From: Sphingobacterium siyangense
Lineage (GTDB): Bacteria; Bacteroidota; Bacteroidia; Sphingobacteriales; Sphingobacteriaceae
Reading direction: 5' to 3'
Length of the DNA: 64,000 nt
Assembly (NCBI RefSeq): GCF_007830445.1
Contig: NZ_VLKR01000013.1
Location: 1-64,000 of the forward strand
Shown here: positions 1 through 8,731 of the stretch, one piece after another
How positions within the stretch are numbered: the stretch's first letter is position 1
Layout: each line of letters begins with the position of its first letter
Translations under genes and position numbers: made by a program
The notes under the pieces: generated by a model
Seen by the model: the letters and a program-made list of their open reading frames with translations, nothing else
The model's database searches: none
Told to the model about the DNA's origin: nothing

Positions 1-217
1 AGCCAAACACCAAAACTTTCAACAACATCTGCGGATGATAACTGGAGCAGCCTTTTATCTTATAAGCGTCCAATAGGGACTGGATGTTGATCCGGTTGAT
101 TACATCGTTAACGATACGTACCGGATGACCTTTGGACACCAGTTCGTCCAAAGTTGGAGGAATGGCCATGATCTGGTCCTGATAGTAAGGCTTAAAAGTA
201 GCTCTTTGAGATGGCAT
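1..217 (-). CDS. IS1182-like transposase, N-terminal fragment (runs off window)
   Basis: Reading leftward from an ATG at 217 there is an open frame of 72 codons that continues past the window edge. It begins MPSQRATFKPYYQDQ and then carries IPPTLDELV, HPVRIVNDVI and SSYHPQMLLKVLV. This is the typical N-terminus of IS1182-family (DDE-type) transposases: a FKPY/QDQ start, a PP-LDELV motif, the HPVR-V segment and YHP-MLLKV. An AAAGGA-like ribosome-binding sequence lies just upstream of the ATG. The catalytic domain lies outside the window, so intactness cannot be judged. The left boundary of the element would be between this start and the TonB receptor terminator at about 290-325. Family assignment is from recognised motifs, not a search. 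Confidence 0.75.
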   Translation of the reverse strand, partial: MPSQRATFKPYYQDQIMAIPPTLDELVSKGHPVRIVNDVINRINIQSLLDAYKIKGCSSYHPQMLLKVLVFG

Positions 218-290
218 ATATCCTTTTTGTTTACACTATAAATATATGAAAATCAAACAGTTAAAACAAATAATAAACCTTAGATAATGC

Positions 291-323
291 AAAAAAAGAG
301 ACTGCCTTTTTGAGACAGCCTCT
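291..323 (-). terminator. Rho-independent terminator of the TonB receptor gene (or IS end)
   Basis: Read on the minus strand, an 8-bp stem (297-304 paired with 316-323, one G-U pair) is followed by seven Ts. It lies about 25 nt past the stop codon of the receptor gene at 347. A similar sequence could also be the terminal inverted repeat of the neighbouring IS; the sequence alone does not separate the two. Confidence 0.65.
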
Positions 324-346
324 TCTGTTTATATAGACTTATATCT

Positions 347-2836
347 TTAAAACTTATAACTCAATGCAACCGCAGCATTTCTTGGATCAATCTGATTAAT
401 AAAACCACCGCGGAAGTATGAATTCAATCCGATCTCATTGGTGATATTATTTACGAAGACTTTCGCATCAAATTTGCGCCATTTATATCCCACCTGTGCA
501 TTTAATGTGGTATATGCGGGCATATTGAAAGGTTCTGTACCATAATATTCGCCGTGTCCATTTGGGGTTAAGCTATATTCATTGACAGGTCGGTCTCCAA
601 CATAATAAACTCCGGCACTTAAGCTCAGGTTCCGAAGAGCTCCTTGATTAAATACATATTGTATCCATGCATTTGCCGTATGTTTTGGCGCATTCATCGG
701 TGCCGATCCATCCATATAAGATGGTGAATTTTTATAACGTGCGTCTAAATACGCATAGCCCAACATCACTGTCAAATTTTCCAATACACGACCGTTCAAC
801 TCTGCCTCAATACCATCGCGCACCAAATCCCCGGCCTTAAAGTATAATCCTGTGGCGACATTCGTGCCTGGTGTATACTCCGCATTCGTCAAGTTTGAGG
901 TATAAATATGGAAATAGGTTAAATTGAAACGTAAACGATTATTCAGCCAATCGGATTTAATTCCCCCCTCAAATTGTTCGGTTTTAGAAGCACCTGCCGC
1001 TGTACCATCTGTTAAAGGATTTGCCGCATTTCTTAAATTCGTTGAGTTTGTATAAGATCCAAATACGTTGAAATTCTCAAATGGCGTAACAATCACTCCC
1101 GCCATTGGATTCCAAGCCGACTCCCTTTTATTACCGTTTGATGTAAAATCTTTTGTTGTAATTTCGGAATAACGTAAACCTAATACAGCCTTAATGTATT
1201 TGTTAAATTCAATAACGTCTTGCCCCATAAATCCTATAGAAGAATAATAACTCCGTACAGGAGTTCCTGCTGTATAGACAATTTGCTTTCCTTTCCGCTG
1301 GTTACCCAACGAATCGACGTATACCACTTCCGAAAGATCATTCACCCAATCACCATGGATATCAATAATATCAATTACATTGCTATTTTGATCGGCTTTT
1401 TTCAAAAGAACATTTTTCTCCAGTGGACTTAATTTTCCGGCAAAAGAAGTTGTTGTCGCATCAGCAATACGATAGTCCACCCCTGCCTGAACCAAATGTT
1501 TTACCTTACCCGTATAAAGATCTTTTCCGATCAAGTCAAACTGGAAAGTTTTATTTTTGTCATCGCGCAGGCTCTTACTCATTGAGCGCGAGAAGGTATT
1601 ATATTGTTTTGCATCATCTTTAATCAATGAGGAAGATGATGATTGGTTATCAACCTGATAAGATGACGTTGCGATAGAGGCTCGGATGCTCCAGCGATCA
1701 GTCAGTTCATGATTGATCTGCGCCATAAAGCTCTTCATCTCTGTATTATTATTATCGGAATTGAAGCCCAAAAACTTATTGTTCGGGATAACATATAGCG
1801 CATTCACCCCCTGTGAAGGATTTAAATTGACAGCGGAATTAACCGGCGTGCGATTATCATTAAAATAATCACCCTCCAAAGTAATTGTTGTCTTATCCGT
1901 TGGTTTCCAAGCTAACGATGGATTTAAATAAACACGGTTAGAGGATACACTTTTACGGTAGCTATCACTACGTTCATACGCGCCATCCATTCGAAAAGCA
2001 ACGGTCTGTTTTTTATCCAGTACCGTTTGGAAATCAAAGGTTGGGCGGAATTGTCCCCAACTTCCTGCACGAACACCCACCTCACCGGAATTCGTGAAAT
2101 TAGGGGTTTTAGTGACCACATTAATTACACCACCGGCATTACCAATATCGGTAATAACACCCTGTGTAACGGCAGCAGACCCTTTAATCATTTGAATAGA
2201 CTCCACACCTTGCATATCAACAACTCCAGATGCAGTTTGAAATTGAGAGTCCATCCGCACGCCATTCTTCAATACAGGCACCCCTCTGAACCCACGGGTT
2301 GACAAAGATTCTTTAACACCCCCATAAGAACCAAACAAGGTTACACCGGGAATATTTCTTACAGCATCCGTCAAAGTAAGAATACCCTGATCTTGAATTA
2401 CCTTATTGGAAATGACAGAAATACTCTGAATTTGATCCGAAGGTTTTAATGGCATACGTGTAATCATCTCCAAGCCTTTTGGCTTTTTGTTACGTTCACC
2501 AAACACTTCTACCTCATCAATGGCCTGCTCATTGCTCACTAGCGTAATGGGATCAATAATCACTTCAGGGCTTTTCGTGCTAAAAACATAATCGACAACG
2601 GTTGTTTGGTAGCCCATGTAGGTGAATTTAATCACCGTATTTTGGTCGATGCCATGCAGTCTAAAATGACCTCTATGGTCCGTACGTACTTTTTTATCTC
2701 CGATTGAAACGGTTACTGAACTTAAAGGATTATTTTGTGTATCGACGACTTTACCTTTGACGATTCCCGAAGTTTGACCATATACTGCACCTCCGATTAA
2801 AAATGTAGAAGCAAGAGCTAGTAAGTGTTTGTCCAT
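347..2836 (-). CDS. TonB-dependent siderophore-type outer-membrane receptor
   Basis: An 829-residue outer-membrane active transporter, probably for a ferric siderophore. A signal peptide occupies residues 1 to about 20 (cleavage before QTSG). A carboxypeptidase-regulatory-like beta-sandwich follows at about 26-105, typical of Bacteroidota receptors. The plug domain, about 130-245, carries TDAVRNIPGV, STRGFRG and GGVINVVTK, which match siderophore receptors of the FhuA/FcuA type. The 22-strand barrel fills the rest and ends in the aromatic residue F (ALSYKF), as needed for barrel assembly. The start ATG is followed by a normal signal peptide. The gene stands alone between its own promoter (2883-2890) and terminator (291-323). 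A candidate operator surrounds the -7 box and suggests metal-dependent control. Iron as cargo is inference from the family; the ligand is not predictable. Confidence 0.9.
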   Translation of the reverse strand: MDKHLLALASTFLIGGAVYGQTSGIVKGKVVDTQNNPLSSVTVSIGDKKVRTDHRGHFRLHGIDQNTVIKFTYMGYQTTVVDYVFSTKSPEVIIDPITLVSNEQAIDEVEVFGERNKKPKGLEMITRMPLKPSDQIQSISVISNKVIQDQGILTLTDAVRNIPGVTLFGSYGGVKESLSTRGFRGVPVLKNGVRMDSQFQTASGVVDMQGVESIQMIKGSAAVTQGVITDIGNAGGVINVVTKTPNFTNSGEVGVRAGSWGQFRPTFDFQTVLDKKQTVAFRMDGAYERSDSYRKSVSSNRVYLNPSLAWKPTDKTTITLEGDYFNDNRTPVNSAVNLNPSQGVNALYVIPNNKFLGFNSDNNNTEMKSFMAQINHELTDRWSIRASIATSSYQVDNQSSSSSLIKDDAKQYNTFSRSMSKSLRDDKNKTFQFDLIGKDLYTGKVKHLVQAGVDYRIADATTTSFAGKLSPLEKNVLLKKADQNSNVIDIIDIHGDWVNDLSEVVYVDSLGNQRKGKQIVYTAGTPVRSYYSSIGFMGQDVIEFNKYIKAVLGLRYSEITTKDFTSNGNKRESAWNPMAGVIVTPFENFNVFGSYTNSTNLRNAANPLTDGTAAGASKTEQFEGGIKSDWLNNRLRFNLTYFHIYTSNLTNAEYTPGTNVATGLYFKAGDLVRDGIEAELNGRVLENLTVMLGYAYLDARYKNSPSYMDGSAPMNAPKHTANAWIQYVFNQGALRNLSLSAGVYYVGDRPVNEYSLTPNGHGEYYGTEPFNMPAYTTLNAQVGYKWRKFDAKVFVNNITNEIGLNSYFRGGFINQIDPRNAAVALSYKF

Positions 2837-2863
2837 GTTAATAATTTTGGGTAATTATTTTTA

Positions 2864-2915
2864 ATTATTCTAAATAATAACGCAAAGGTATAAAAAATAA
2901 GCTATTTAGAATGAT
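2864..2915 (-). promoter_or_regulatory. Promoter with flanking inverted repeat, candidate operator of the TonB receptor
   Basis: TACCTTTG (minus strand, 2890-2883) matches the Bacteroidota -7 consensus TAnnTTTG, 46 nt before the ATG. Two 13-bp arms, 2864-2876 and 2903-2915, are inverted copies matching at 12 of 13 positions (core TATTTAGAAT) and flank the -7 box. A repressor bound to both arms would cover the promoter. An iron-responsive regulator is a natural guess given the receptor type, but the binding protein is unknown. Confidence 0.55.
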
Positions 2916-2922
2916 TAAAAAC

Positions 2923-2960
2923 AAAAAAGTCCTGAACCAACTCAGGCTCAGGACTTTTTT
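2923..2960 (-). terminator. Terminator of the nagB-like gene
   Basis: A perfect 13-bp stem (2923-2935 with 2948-2960), A-rich on one side and T-rich on the other, lies 20 nt past the stop of the gene at 2980. It could work in both directions. Confidence 0.85.
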
Positions 2961-2979
2961 GTTTATTTAGACAATCATT

Positions 2980-4908
2980 TTAGTCAAATTTCCATCTTAC
3001 AAACGCTTCGATAGCTTCATAGTTTGCCAAACCTAGTTGGTCATATAAAGCTGCTGTTTCGCTTGTACGATCTTCAGCACGCACCCAGAATTCACGTGGA
3101 TCATCTCCAGGGAATACAGGCAAATCTTTTTGAGACTGGTGTTTAAAGATGGCTAAACGTTTGCGATAAACTTCTTGTGGTGATAAAGGAACGGCCATTT
3201 GGATCTCGTGGATAGGATATTCATGCCATGCTCCACGGTATAACCACAACCAACAATCTTTTGTCCACTCATCCGTTTTACTCAATCTGTTTAGTGCTTC
3301 AAACAGAATGTCGAAACATACTTTATGTGTACCGTGTGGATCTGCAAAGTCACCCGCAGCAAATACCTGATGTGGTTTTACCTGACGCAACAATTCCATT
3401 GTTTGTCGAATATCATCTTCAAAAGATACATTTTTTGAAAACTTCTGTCTATCATAGAAAGGTAGATCCTGGAAATGGATATTCTCATCTGGCAAACCAA
3501 CCAAACGGGCTCCTGCGATCGCCTCACCCTTACGGATTAATGCTTTGATTTTACGGACAAGTTCAGTATCGATCTGATTTGGTTTTTTTGTTGCAAAAAT
3601 TGCTCTTTCTTCATCATAAATGCGGCCGATCTGAGAAGCTTCTGCCTCTGCCCCAATTTGTTTTGCAAGATCTTCAGCAAACTCCAGATAACGTACCACA
3701 TCATCATCCCAAACTGCTGTATTACCACAAGTTTGGTAAGCAACATGGACATTGTGTCCTTGATCTGCCAGGCGAATAAATGTACCGCCCATCGAGATGA
3801 CATCATCATCCGGATGTGGAGAAAATACAATCACATTTTTCTCCGCTGGGTTAGCACGCTCAGGACGTTGTGAATCGTCAACATTGGGTTTACCTCCTGG
3901 CCATCCCGTAATCGTATGTTGAAGTTCGTTAAATATACGGATGTTAATATTATATGCTGGACCGGTCTCTGTAACCAACTTGGCCATCCCGTGCGCATTA
4001 TAATCCTCGTCGGTAAGTTTCAGGATTGGTTTTTTGATCTCTAAAGCCAACCAAACGACTGCTTTTTTAATTAATGAAGGTGTCCAGGTAACATCTTCTG
4101 CCAACCAAGGAAGATCAAAACGTGTCAATAATGATGCTGCCGCTTCATCAAGAATAAATTCAACGTTGTCCGATAACTGAAGATAAGTTGCAGGAATCTC
4201 CGAGGAGATTTCACCTTCAACTGCTTTTTTAATGATCTCAGCCTTTGTCTCGGTCCAAGCCATTAAAATAATCTCTCTCGCTTTAAAGATTGTACCTACT
4301 CCCATGGTAATCGCTTTTGTTGGTACATTTTCTTTTCCACCAAAAGCACGGGAAGCATCGCGACGAGTTAAATCGTCCAACGTTACCACACGTGTACCTG
4401 AGTTAGGTGCAGAACCTGGCTCATTGAAACCGATATGGCCTGTACGGCCAATACCTAATAATTGAATATCTAAACCTCCTGCTGCTGTAATCTTCTGTTC
4501 GTAAGCTTCACAGAATGCATTTACTTGGTCAGGAGCTAAGGTACCATCTGGAATATTTACATTAGCCGCATCAATATCTACATGATCGAACAAGTTTTTG
4601 TTCATAAAGGTCACATAACTCTGATCGGCATCAGGTTGCATAGGGTAGTATTCGTCAAGATTGAAGGTAATCACGTTCTTAAAGCTTAAACCTTCTTCTT
4701 TATGCAAACGAATCAATTCTTGATAGACTTTTACCGGAGTGGCACCGGTAGCAAGGCCCAGAACAGCTTTCTCACCTTTCTCTTGCTTTGCACGAATAAT
4801 TTCAGCAATACGATTTGCAACGTTTTTCGAAGCTGAATTTTGATCTGGATAGACGCTCACAGGGACTTTTTCGAAGCGTGTTTCTTCCAATAAATTTAAT
4901 CTAGCCAT
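2980..4908 (-). CDS. nagB: Glucosamine-6-phosphate deaminase fused to a PIG-L/LmbE-type deacetylase domain
   Basis: A 642-residue two-domain protein. Residues 1 to about 275 are a glucosamine-6-phosphate deaminase (isomerising; GlcN6P to fructose-6-phosphate plus ammonia): the phosphate loop GLATGATP (51-58), FNLDEYY with the general-base Asp at 85, and GIGRTGHIGFNEPGS (152-166) with the catalytic His. Residues about 350-640 are a PIG-L/LmbE-family domain: SPHPDDD (362-368), the Zn-binding motif of N-acetylglucosamine deacetylases, and DPHGTH (522-527). NagB alone is about 260 residues, so this is the long form known from Bacteroidota. A cytoplasmic amino-sugar catabolic role that combines deacetylation and deamination is inferred. 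The gene is monocistronic with its own promoter and terminator. The neighbours give no further clue to pathway. Confidence 0.88.
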   Translation of the reverse strand: MARLNLLEETRFEKVPVSVYPDQNSASKNVANRIAEIIRAKQEKGEKAVLGLATGATPVKVYQELIRLHKEEGLSFKNVITFNLDEYYPMQPDADQSYVTFMNKNLFDHVDIDAANVNIPDGTLAPDQVNAFCEAYEQKITAAGGLDIQLLGIGRTGHIGFNEPGSAPNSGTRVVTLDDLTRRDASRAFGGKENVPTKAITMGVGTIFKAREIILMAWTETKAEIIKKAVEGEISSEIPATYLQLSDNVEFILDEAAASLLTRFDLPWLAEDVTWTPSLIKKAVVWLALEIKKPILKLTDEDYNAHGMAKLVTETGPAYNINIRIFNELQHTITGWPGGKPNVDDSQRPERANPAEKNVIVFSPHPDDDVISMGGTFIRLADQGHNVHVAYQTCGNTAVWDDDVVRYLEFAEDLAKQIGAEAEASQIGRIYDEERAIFATKKPNQIDTELVRKIKALIRKGEAIAGARLVGLPDENIHFQDLPFYDRQKFSKNVSFEDDIRQTMELLRQVKPHQVFAAGDFADPHGTHKVCFDILFEALNRLSKTDEWTKDCWLWLYRGAWHEYPIHEIQMAVPLSPQEVYRKRLAIFKHQSQKDLPVFPGDDPREFWVRAEDRTSETAALYDQLGLANYEAIEAFVRWKFD

Positions 4909-4937
4909 TTTATGGGTATGTTGATAAACGTGAATTA

Positions 4938-4945
4938 CAAATTTA
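4938..4945 (-). promoter_or_regulatory. -7 box of the nagB-like gene
   Basis: TAAATTTG on the minus strand matches TAnnTTTG exactly, with a TTG triplet about 19 nt further upstream, and gives a leader of roughly 25 nt before the ATG at 4908. Confidence 0.6.
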
Positions 4946-5049
4946 TAAAATTAGTACCTCAAGTTGAAGTAAAATTTTAATAAAGTGGTTCTTTCTTAGC
5001 GATATTTTAAATAAAACCTTTTAGCTATTCTTTTACCCCAATAATACAG

Positions 5050-6198
5050 CTATACCTTATTCAGAATCTCGACAGCTTTTAATAGCGTTTCATCCTTTTT
5101 AGCAAAACAAACCCGCAAAACTTGTTGATTTGTAGCTTCTTTATAGAACGCTGAAAGTGGGATGGTTGCAATTTTGTGCTCCCTGGTTAACGAGCAAGCA
5201 AATTCAAATTCCTTCTCCTGACTGATCGCGCTATAATCGATATTCAGGAAATAAGTTCCTTCGCAGGGAAGAATCGTAAACCGGGATCCCTTTAATCCGT
5301 CTTTCAATAGGTTTCTTTTTCGCTCAAAAAATTCCGATAGACCTTTGACATAGCTTATATCCTCCAAATATTCCGCGATAGCGAATTGCATGGGTGTATT
5401 TACGCTAAATACATTGAATTGATGCACTTTTCTAAATTCCTGCGTTAATTGTGGCGGAGCAATGCAATAACCTATCTTCCAACCCGTGGTGTGCAATAGC
5501 TTTCCAAAGGAAGCAACAACAAAACTTCTCTCGCGTAATGAGTGTATTTCCAATACCGATTGGGGCGAGACACCATCGAAAACGATATGCTCGTACACTT
5601 CATCACTCAATAAGAGTGCGTTGGTACCTGCCAACAAGTCCCCAAGTTTAATTAACTCTTCTTTACCCAGCACTTTGCCTGTTGGATTATTCGGATTATT
5701 AATGATGATTAAACGAGTTCTGGAATTAATTAACGTAGCGACGTAACCCCAGTCAATCTGAAAATCAGGTGCCATTAATCGCACGGGAACAACTTTACCG
5801 CCAAACAATTCGATAGTCGGCGCATAACAATCGTATGCCGGTTCAAAAATAATAACCTCATCTTGCGGTCTAACGACTGCGGCAATAGCTGTAAAAATTG
5901 CTTGGGTACCACCTGATGTCACAGTAAGCTCCGCCGTTGCATCGACCGCCACGTTATAAACTTCCCGGTATTTTTTGGAGATCGTATCACGTAATGTCTG
6001 TGCTCCGATCATTGGCGCGTATTGGTTATGTCCCGCTTCCATTGCCTTAGAAACCAATTCCACCAACTTCGGATCGGTCTCAAAGTCAGGAAAACCTTGC
6101 GACAGATTTAAAGCGTGCTGCTCATTCGCAAGCATCGTCATTTTGGTAAAGATCGTCGTACCGACATGTGGAAGTTTAGAAGTTAGGTTAAAGTTCAT
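5050..6198 (-). CDS. PLP-dependent aminotransferase, methionine aminotransferase (YbdL-like)
   Basis: A 382-residue fold-type I, class I/II aminotransferase that transfers the amino group of an amino acid (methionine or an aromatic residue in close relatives) to a 2-oxo acid in the cytoplasm. Visible motifs are LSQGFPDF (32-39), YAPMIG near 60-65, NNPNNPTG (167-174), LSDEVYEH (197-204) and SFGKLLHTTGWK with the PLP-binding Lys at 233. The N-terminus and QGFPDF motif resemble YbdL/kynurenine-aminotransferase types more than AspC. Length is normal for the family. The gene is divergent from the thioredoxin gene at 6271, sharing a short intergenic region. Exact substrate is not decidable from sequence. 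Confidence 0.82.
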   Translation of the reverse strand: MNFNLTSKLPHVGTTIFTKMTMLANEQHALNLSQGFPDFETDPKLVELVSKAMEAGHNQYAPMIGAQTLRDTISKKYREVYNVAVDATAELTVTSGGTQAIFTAIAAVVRPQDEVIIFEPAYDCYAPTIELFGGKVVPVRLMAPDFQIDWGYVATLINSRTRLIIINNPNNPTGKVLGKEELIKLGDLLAGTNALLLSDEVYEHIVFDGVSPQSVLEIHSLRERSFVVASFGKLLHTTGWKIGYCIAPPQLTQEFRKVHQFNVFSVNTPMQFAIAEYLEDISYVKGLSEFFERKRNLLKDGLKGSRFTILPCEGTYFLNIDYSAISQEKEFEFACSLTREHKIATIPLSAFYKEATNQQVLRVCFAKKDETLLKAVEILNKV

Positions 6199-6239
6199 TT
6201 TTTGACATTTTATTAATCTACTAAATTAGTGGATTTTCC

Positions 6240-6247
6240 TATATTTG
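6240..6247 (+). promoter_or_regulatory. -7 box of the thioredoxin-family gene
   Basis: TATATTTG matches TAnnTTTG and sits 23 nt before the ATG at 6271. It lies inside the longest open frame (ATG at 6229), which argues that 6271 is the true start. Confidence 0.6.
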
Positions 6248-6270
6248 TAAATATATATAAGAATAATAAC

Positions 6271-6954
6271 ATGATAAAATACATCACACTACTTTTTTTA
6301 ATTCTGCCATTCATTGGTTCGGCACAAAAAAAGGAACTTACCAAAGAGGAGTATATTGCCCGCGTAAAGGCTGCTCCGGATTCTATTTCGACATTAGTTG
6401 ACTTGCGTAGAGTTGGCGGATATGACCCGGTTTATCCCGAGCTTCAGGCGCTTTATAATACGTTGAGTAAAAATGTCAAGAATTCAAGTGAAGGGAAAGA
6501 GTTCCAAGACTATTTAAATACCTTGGAAACGGTTCAAATTGGAAAGACAGCGCCAGCGTTTACGCAAAATGACACCACTGGAAACCCTGTAAAGCTTTCG
6601 GACTTTAAAGGAAAATATGTGCTTCTTGATTTTTGGGCATCTTGGTGCCCCGATTGCCGTGTCGAAAGCCCGGATCTTGTCAAAACATACCAACAATTTA
6701 AAGGTGAAAACTTCGAAATATTGGGTATATCCTTTGATAAGGATCGCAATTCTTGGATCAAAGCCATCCATGCAGATAAATTGCACTGGCGTCATGTTTC
6801 GGATCTTAAACGTTGGCAAAATGATGTCGGAACATTATATGGCGTAAAATCTATTCCTCAGAATGTCCTGATCGATCCCAATGGGAAAATTGTCGCCAAG
6901 AATTTACATGGTGATGCTTTACGCGCGAAATTGAAAGAAGTCTTGAAAAAGTAA
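6271..6954 (+). CDS. Secreted thioredoxin-like (TlpA/ResA-type) disulfide reductase
   Basis: A 227-residue exported thioredoxin-fold protein. I place the start at 6271 because a signal peptide (MIKYITLLFLILPFIGSAQ) begins there and a promoter box lies just upstream. An N-terminal helical region of about 70 residues precedes the AhpC/TSA-type thioredoxin domain, which carries DFWASWCPDC with the active-site pair C126/C129, the cis-Pro segment SIPQNVLID and the C-terminal helix. The CPDC active site is common in Bacteroidota TlpA-like proteins, which keep periplasmic cysteines reduced or help cytochrome c maturation. No cytochrome genes are nearby, so the partner is unknown. A strong terminator follows directly, so the gene is monocistronic. 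Confidence 0.85.
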   Translation: MIKYITLLFLILPFIGSAQKKELTKEEYIARVKAAPDSISTLVDLRRVGGYDPVYPELQALYNTLSKNVKNSSEGKEFQDYLNTLETVQIGKTAPAFTQNDTTGNPVKLSDFKGKYVLLDFWASWCPDCRVESPDLVKTYQQFKGENFEILGISFDKDRNSWIKAIHADKLHWRHVSDLKRWQNDVGTLYGVKSIPQNVLIDPNGKIVAKNLHGDALRAKLKEVLKK

Positions 6955-6972
6955 ACTATAGACGATCCATAA

Positions 6973-7006
6973 AAAAGACCATGTTTTAGTAAAAGCATGG
7001 TCTTTT
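6973..7006 (+). terminator. Terminator after the thioredoxin-family gene
   Basis: The 11-bp stem AAAAGACCATG (6973-6983) pairs with 6996-7006, with further A-T pairing inside the loop and a T-rich tail. It can serve both this gene and, weakly, the convergent radA. Confidence 0.8.
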
Positions 7007-7107
7007 AATTTTTATTCTTTGAAGAAGGCCATTTTTCTGAAAAAATCTATTTTAAGATGATCCCAGTAAATTAGGATATTAAACGATTGATTACCCCTTT
7101 TTGTCGC

Positions 7108-8493
7108 TTAGCCAAACAAGGCACTGAAGATGTCCTCCAATTTGGCAACCGGACGGATGGCAATATTATATTTTTTAGCGTCCAATCCTTTGGTATTGAA
7201 TTTAGAAATAAAAATACCATCAAAGCCCAGCTTCTCAGCCTCCTGTATCCGCTGTTCTATACGGTTTACAGCTCTGATCTCGCCCGATAAACCAATCTCA
7301 CCTGCGAAAGTCAGATTGGAGCGAATCGCGATATCCTGTTGTGAAGAAATAATTGCAACAACGACAGCCAAATCGATCGCAGGATCTTCAACACGCAACC
7401 CACCGGCAATATTCAAAAATACATCCTGTGCGCTTAACCTAAAACCAAAGCGTTTCTCTAAAACAGCCAACAGCATATTTAATCGCTTCGTGTCGTAACC
7501 TGTGGAAGAGCGCTGTGCATTTCCAAATGCCGTATTACTCACCAGCGCCTGCACTTCAATCATCATAGGACGCATTCCTTCGAGCATCGCCGCAATGGAA
7601 ACCCCACTTACAGGTTCATCGCGTTGGGAAATCATAATCTCCGAAGGATTTGACACTTCCCGCAGTCCCGACCCCTGCATTTCATAAATCCCGAGTTCTG
7701 AAGCCGATCCAAAGCGATTTTTGACGGCCCGTAAAATTCGGTAGACATGGTGGCGATCACCTTCGAATTGAAGCACCGTATCCACCATATGTTCTAAAAC
7801 CTTGGGACCTGCAATAGACCCATCCTTGGTAATATGCCCTACAATAAAAACTGGTGTACTCGTTTCCTTTGCAAACCGAAGCAACTCTGCGGTACATTCG
7901 CGTACCTGAGAAACCGATCCTGGCGCCGATTCAATTTGTGAGGAATGTAAAGTCTGTATAGAATCTATGACTATGACATTGGGCTGTACCGTCTCGATCT
8001 GCTTGAAAATATTTTGAGTAGATGTCTCGGTAAGAATATAACAATTTGCTTTGGATGATTGTGACAATCGTTCTGCCCGCATCTTAATTTGCTGTTCGCT
8101 TTCTTCCCCAGAAATATAAAGGGTCTTCACTTGTGGAATCGATAAAGCGAGCTGTAACATCAACGTCGACTTCCCAATACCCGGTTCGCCTCCAATAAGG
8201 ACCAATGACCCTGGAACAATACCGCCGCCAAGAACCCGGTTAAACTCCTGATCAGGAGTCAATATCCGTAATTCATCCTGATAGACAATTTCGTGAATGA
8301 TTGCAGCTTTATTCGCTCTCTTTGTGCTTCCTCCTGTAGTAGAACTACGCCATTCAGGCACTTTTGAACTCGCCTTTTCGACGACTTCCTCAACAAAACT
8401 ATTCCATTGTTTACAAGAAGGGCATTGCCCCATCCATTTGGGAGACTCGTAGCCACAGTTTTGACAGAAGTATGCAGATTTTGATTTTGCCAT
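7108..8493 (-). CDS. radA: DNA repair protein RadA
   Basis: A 461-residue RadA (Sms), a RecA-like DnaB-type helicase that drives branch migration during recombinational repair. Visible are an N-terminal zinc finger with Cys 10, 13, 24 and 27 (CQNC...CPSC), the Walker A motif GGEPGIGKST (101-110), the Walker B strand NVIVIDSIQ (172-180), the RadA-specific KNRFG motif (258-262) and a C-terminal Lon-protease-like domain (about 290-461). Length is normal for RadA and no residues look damaged. It has its own -7 box at 8516-8523, giving a leader of about 22 nt. No operon partner: the dipeptidase gene upstream on the same strand is separated by about 240 bp. Confidence 0.96.
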   Translation of the reverse strand: MAKSKSAYFCQNCGYESPKWMGQCPSCKQWNSFVEEVVEKASSKVPEWRSSTTGGSTKRANKAAIIHEIVYQDELRILTPDQEFNRVLGGGIVPGSLVLIGGEPGIGKSTLMLQLALSIPQVKTLYISGEESEQQIKMRAERLSQSSKANCYILTETSTQNIFKQIETVQPNVIVIDSIQTLHSSQIESAPGSVSQVRECTAELLRFAKETSTPVFIVGHITKDGSIAGPKVLEHMVDTVLQFEGDRHHVYRILRAVKNRFGSASELGIYEMQGSGLREVSNPSEIMISQRDEPVSGVSIAAMLEGMRPMMIEVQALVSNTAFGNAQRSSTGYDTKRLNMLLAVLEKRFGFRLSAQDVFLNIAGGLRVEDPAIDLAVVVAIISSQQDIAIRSNLTFAGEIGLSGEIRAVNRIEQRIQEAEKLGFDGIFISKFNTKGLDAKKYNIAIRPVAKLEDIFSALFG

Positions 8494-8515
8494 ACTACGA
8501 AATTACAAATTTATA

Positions 8516-8523
8516 GCTGTTAA
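8516..8523 (-). promoter_or_regulatory. -7 box of radA
   Basis: TAAATTTG on the minus strand matches the TAnnTTTG consensus, 22 nt before the radA ATG. Confidence 0.55.
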
Positions 8524-8731
8524 AAGCGCAATATCATGCGTCGCACGTATTATATGTTCCCCAAGACATTACGCAAGGACTGGTTAGCCCTTCGCTAATA
8601 ATGCTTCGATAAGGGTTAAATTCATACGCTGTATTATTACGGTATATACTACATCACTGCTTTAACAATACCTCAACAATACTGCATGTATACTTGAACC
8701 CCACTGAAAAGCCTTAAAAAAGCCGACGTGT

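Noticed and set aside
3228..3548. Long antisense open frames inside nagB, secA, gcvP and the TonB receptor genes
   Set aside because: They are shadows of strongly coding genes on the other strand; their protein sequences have no motif.
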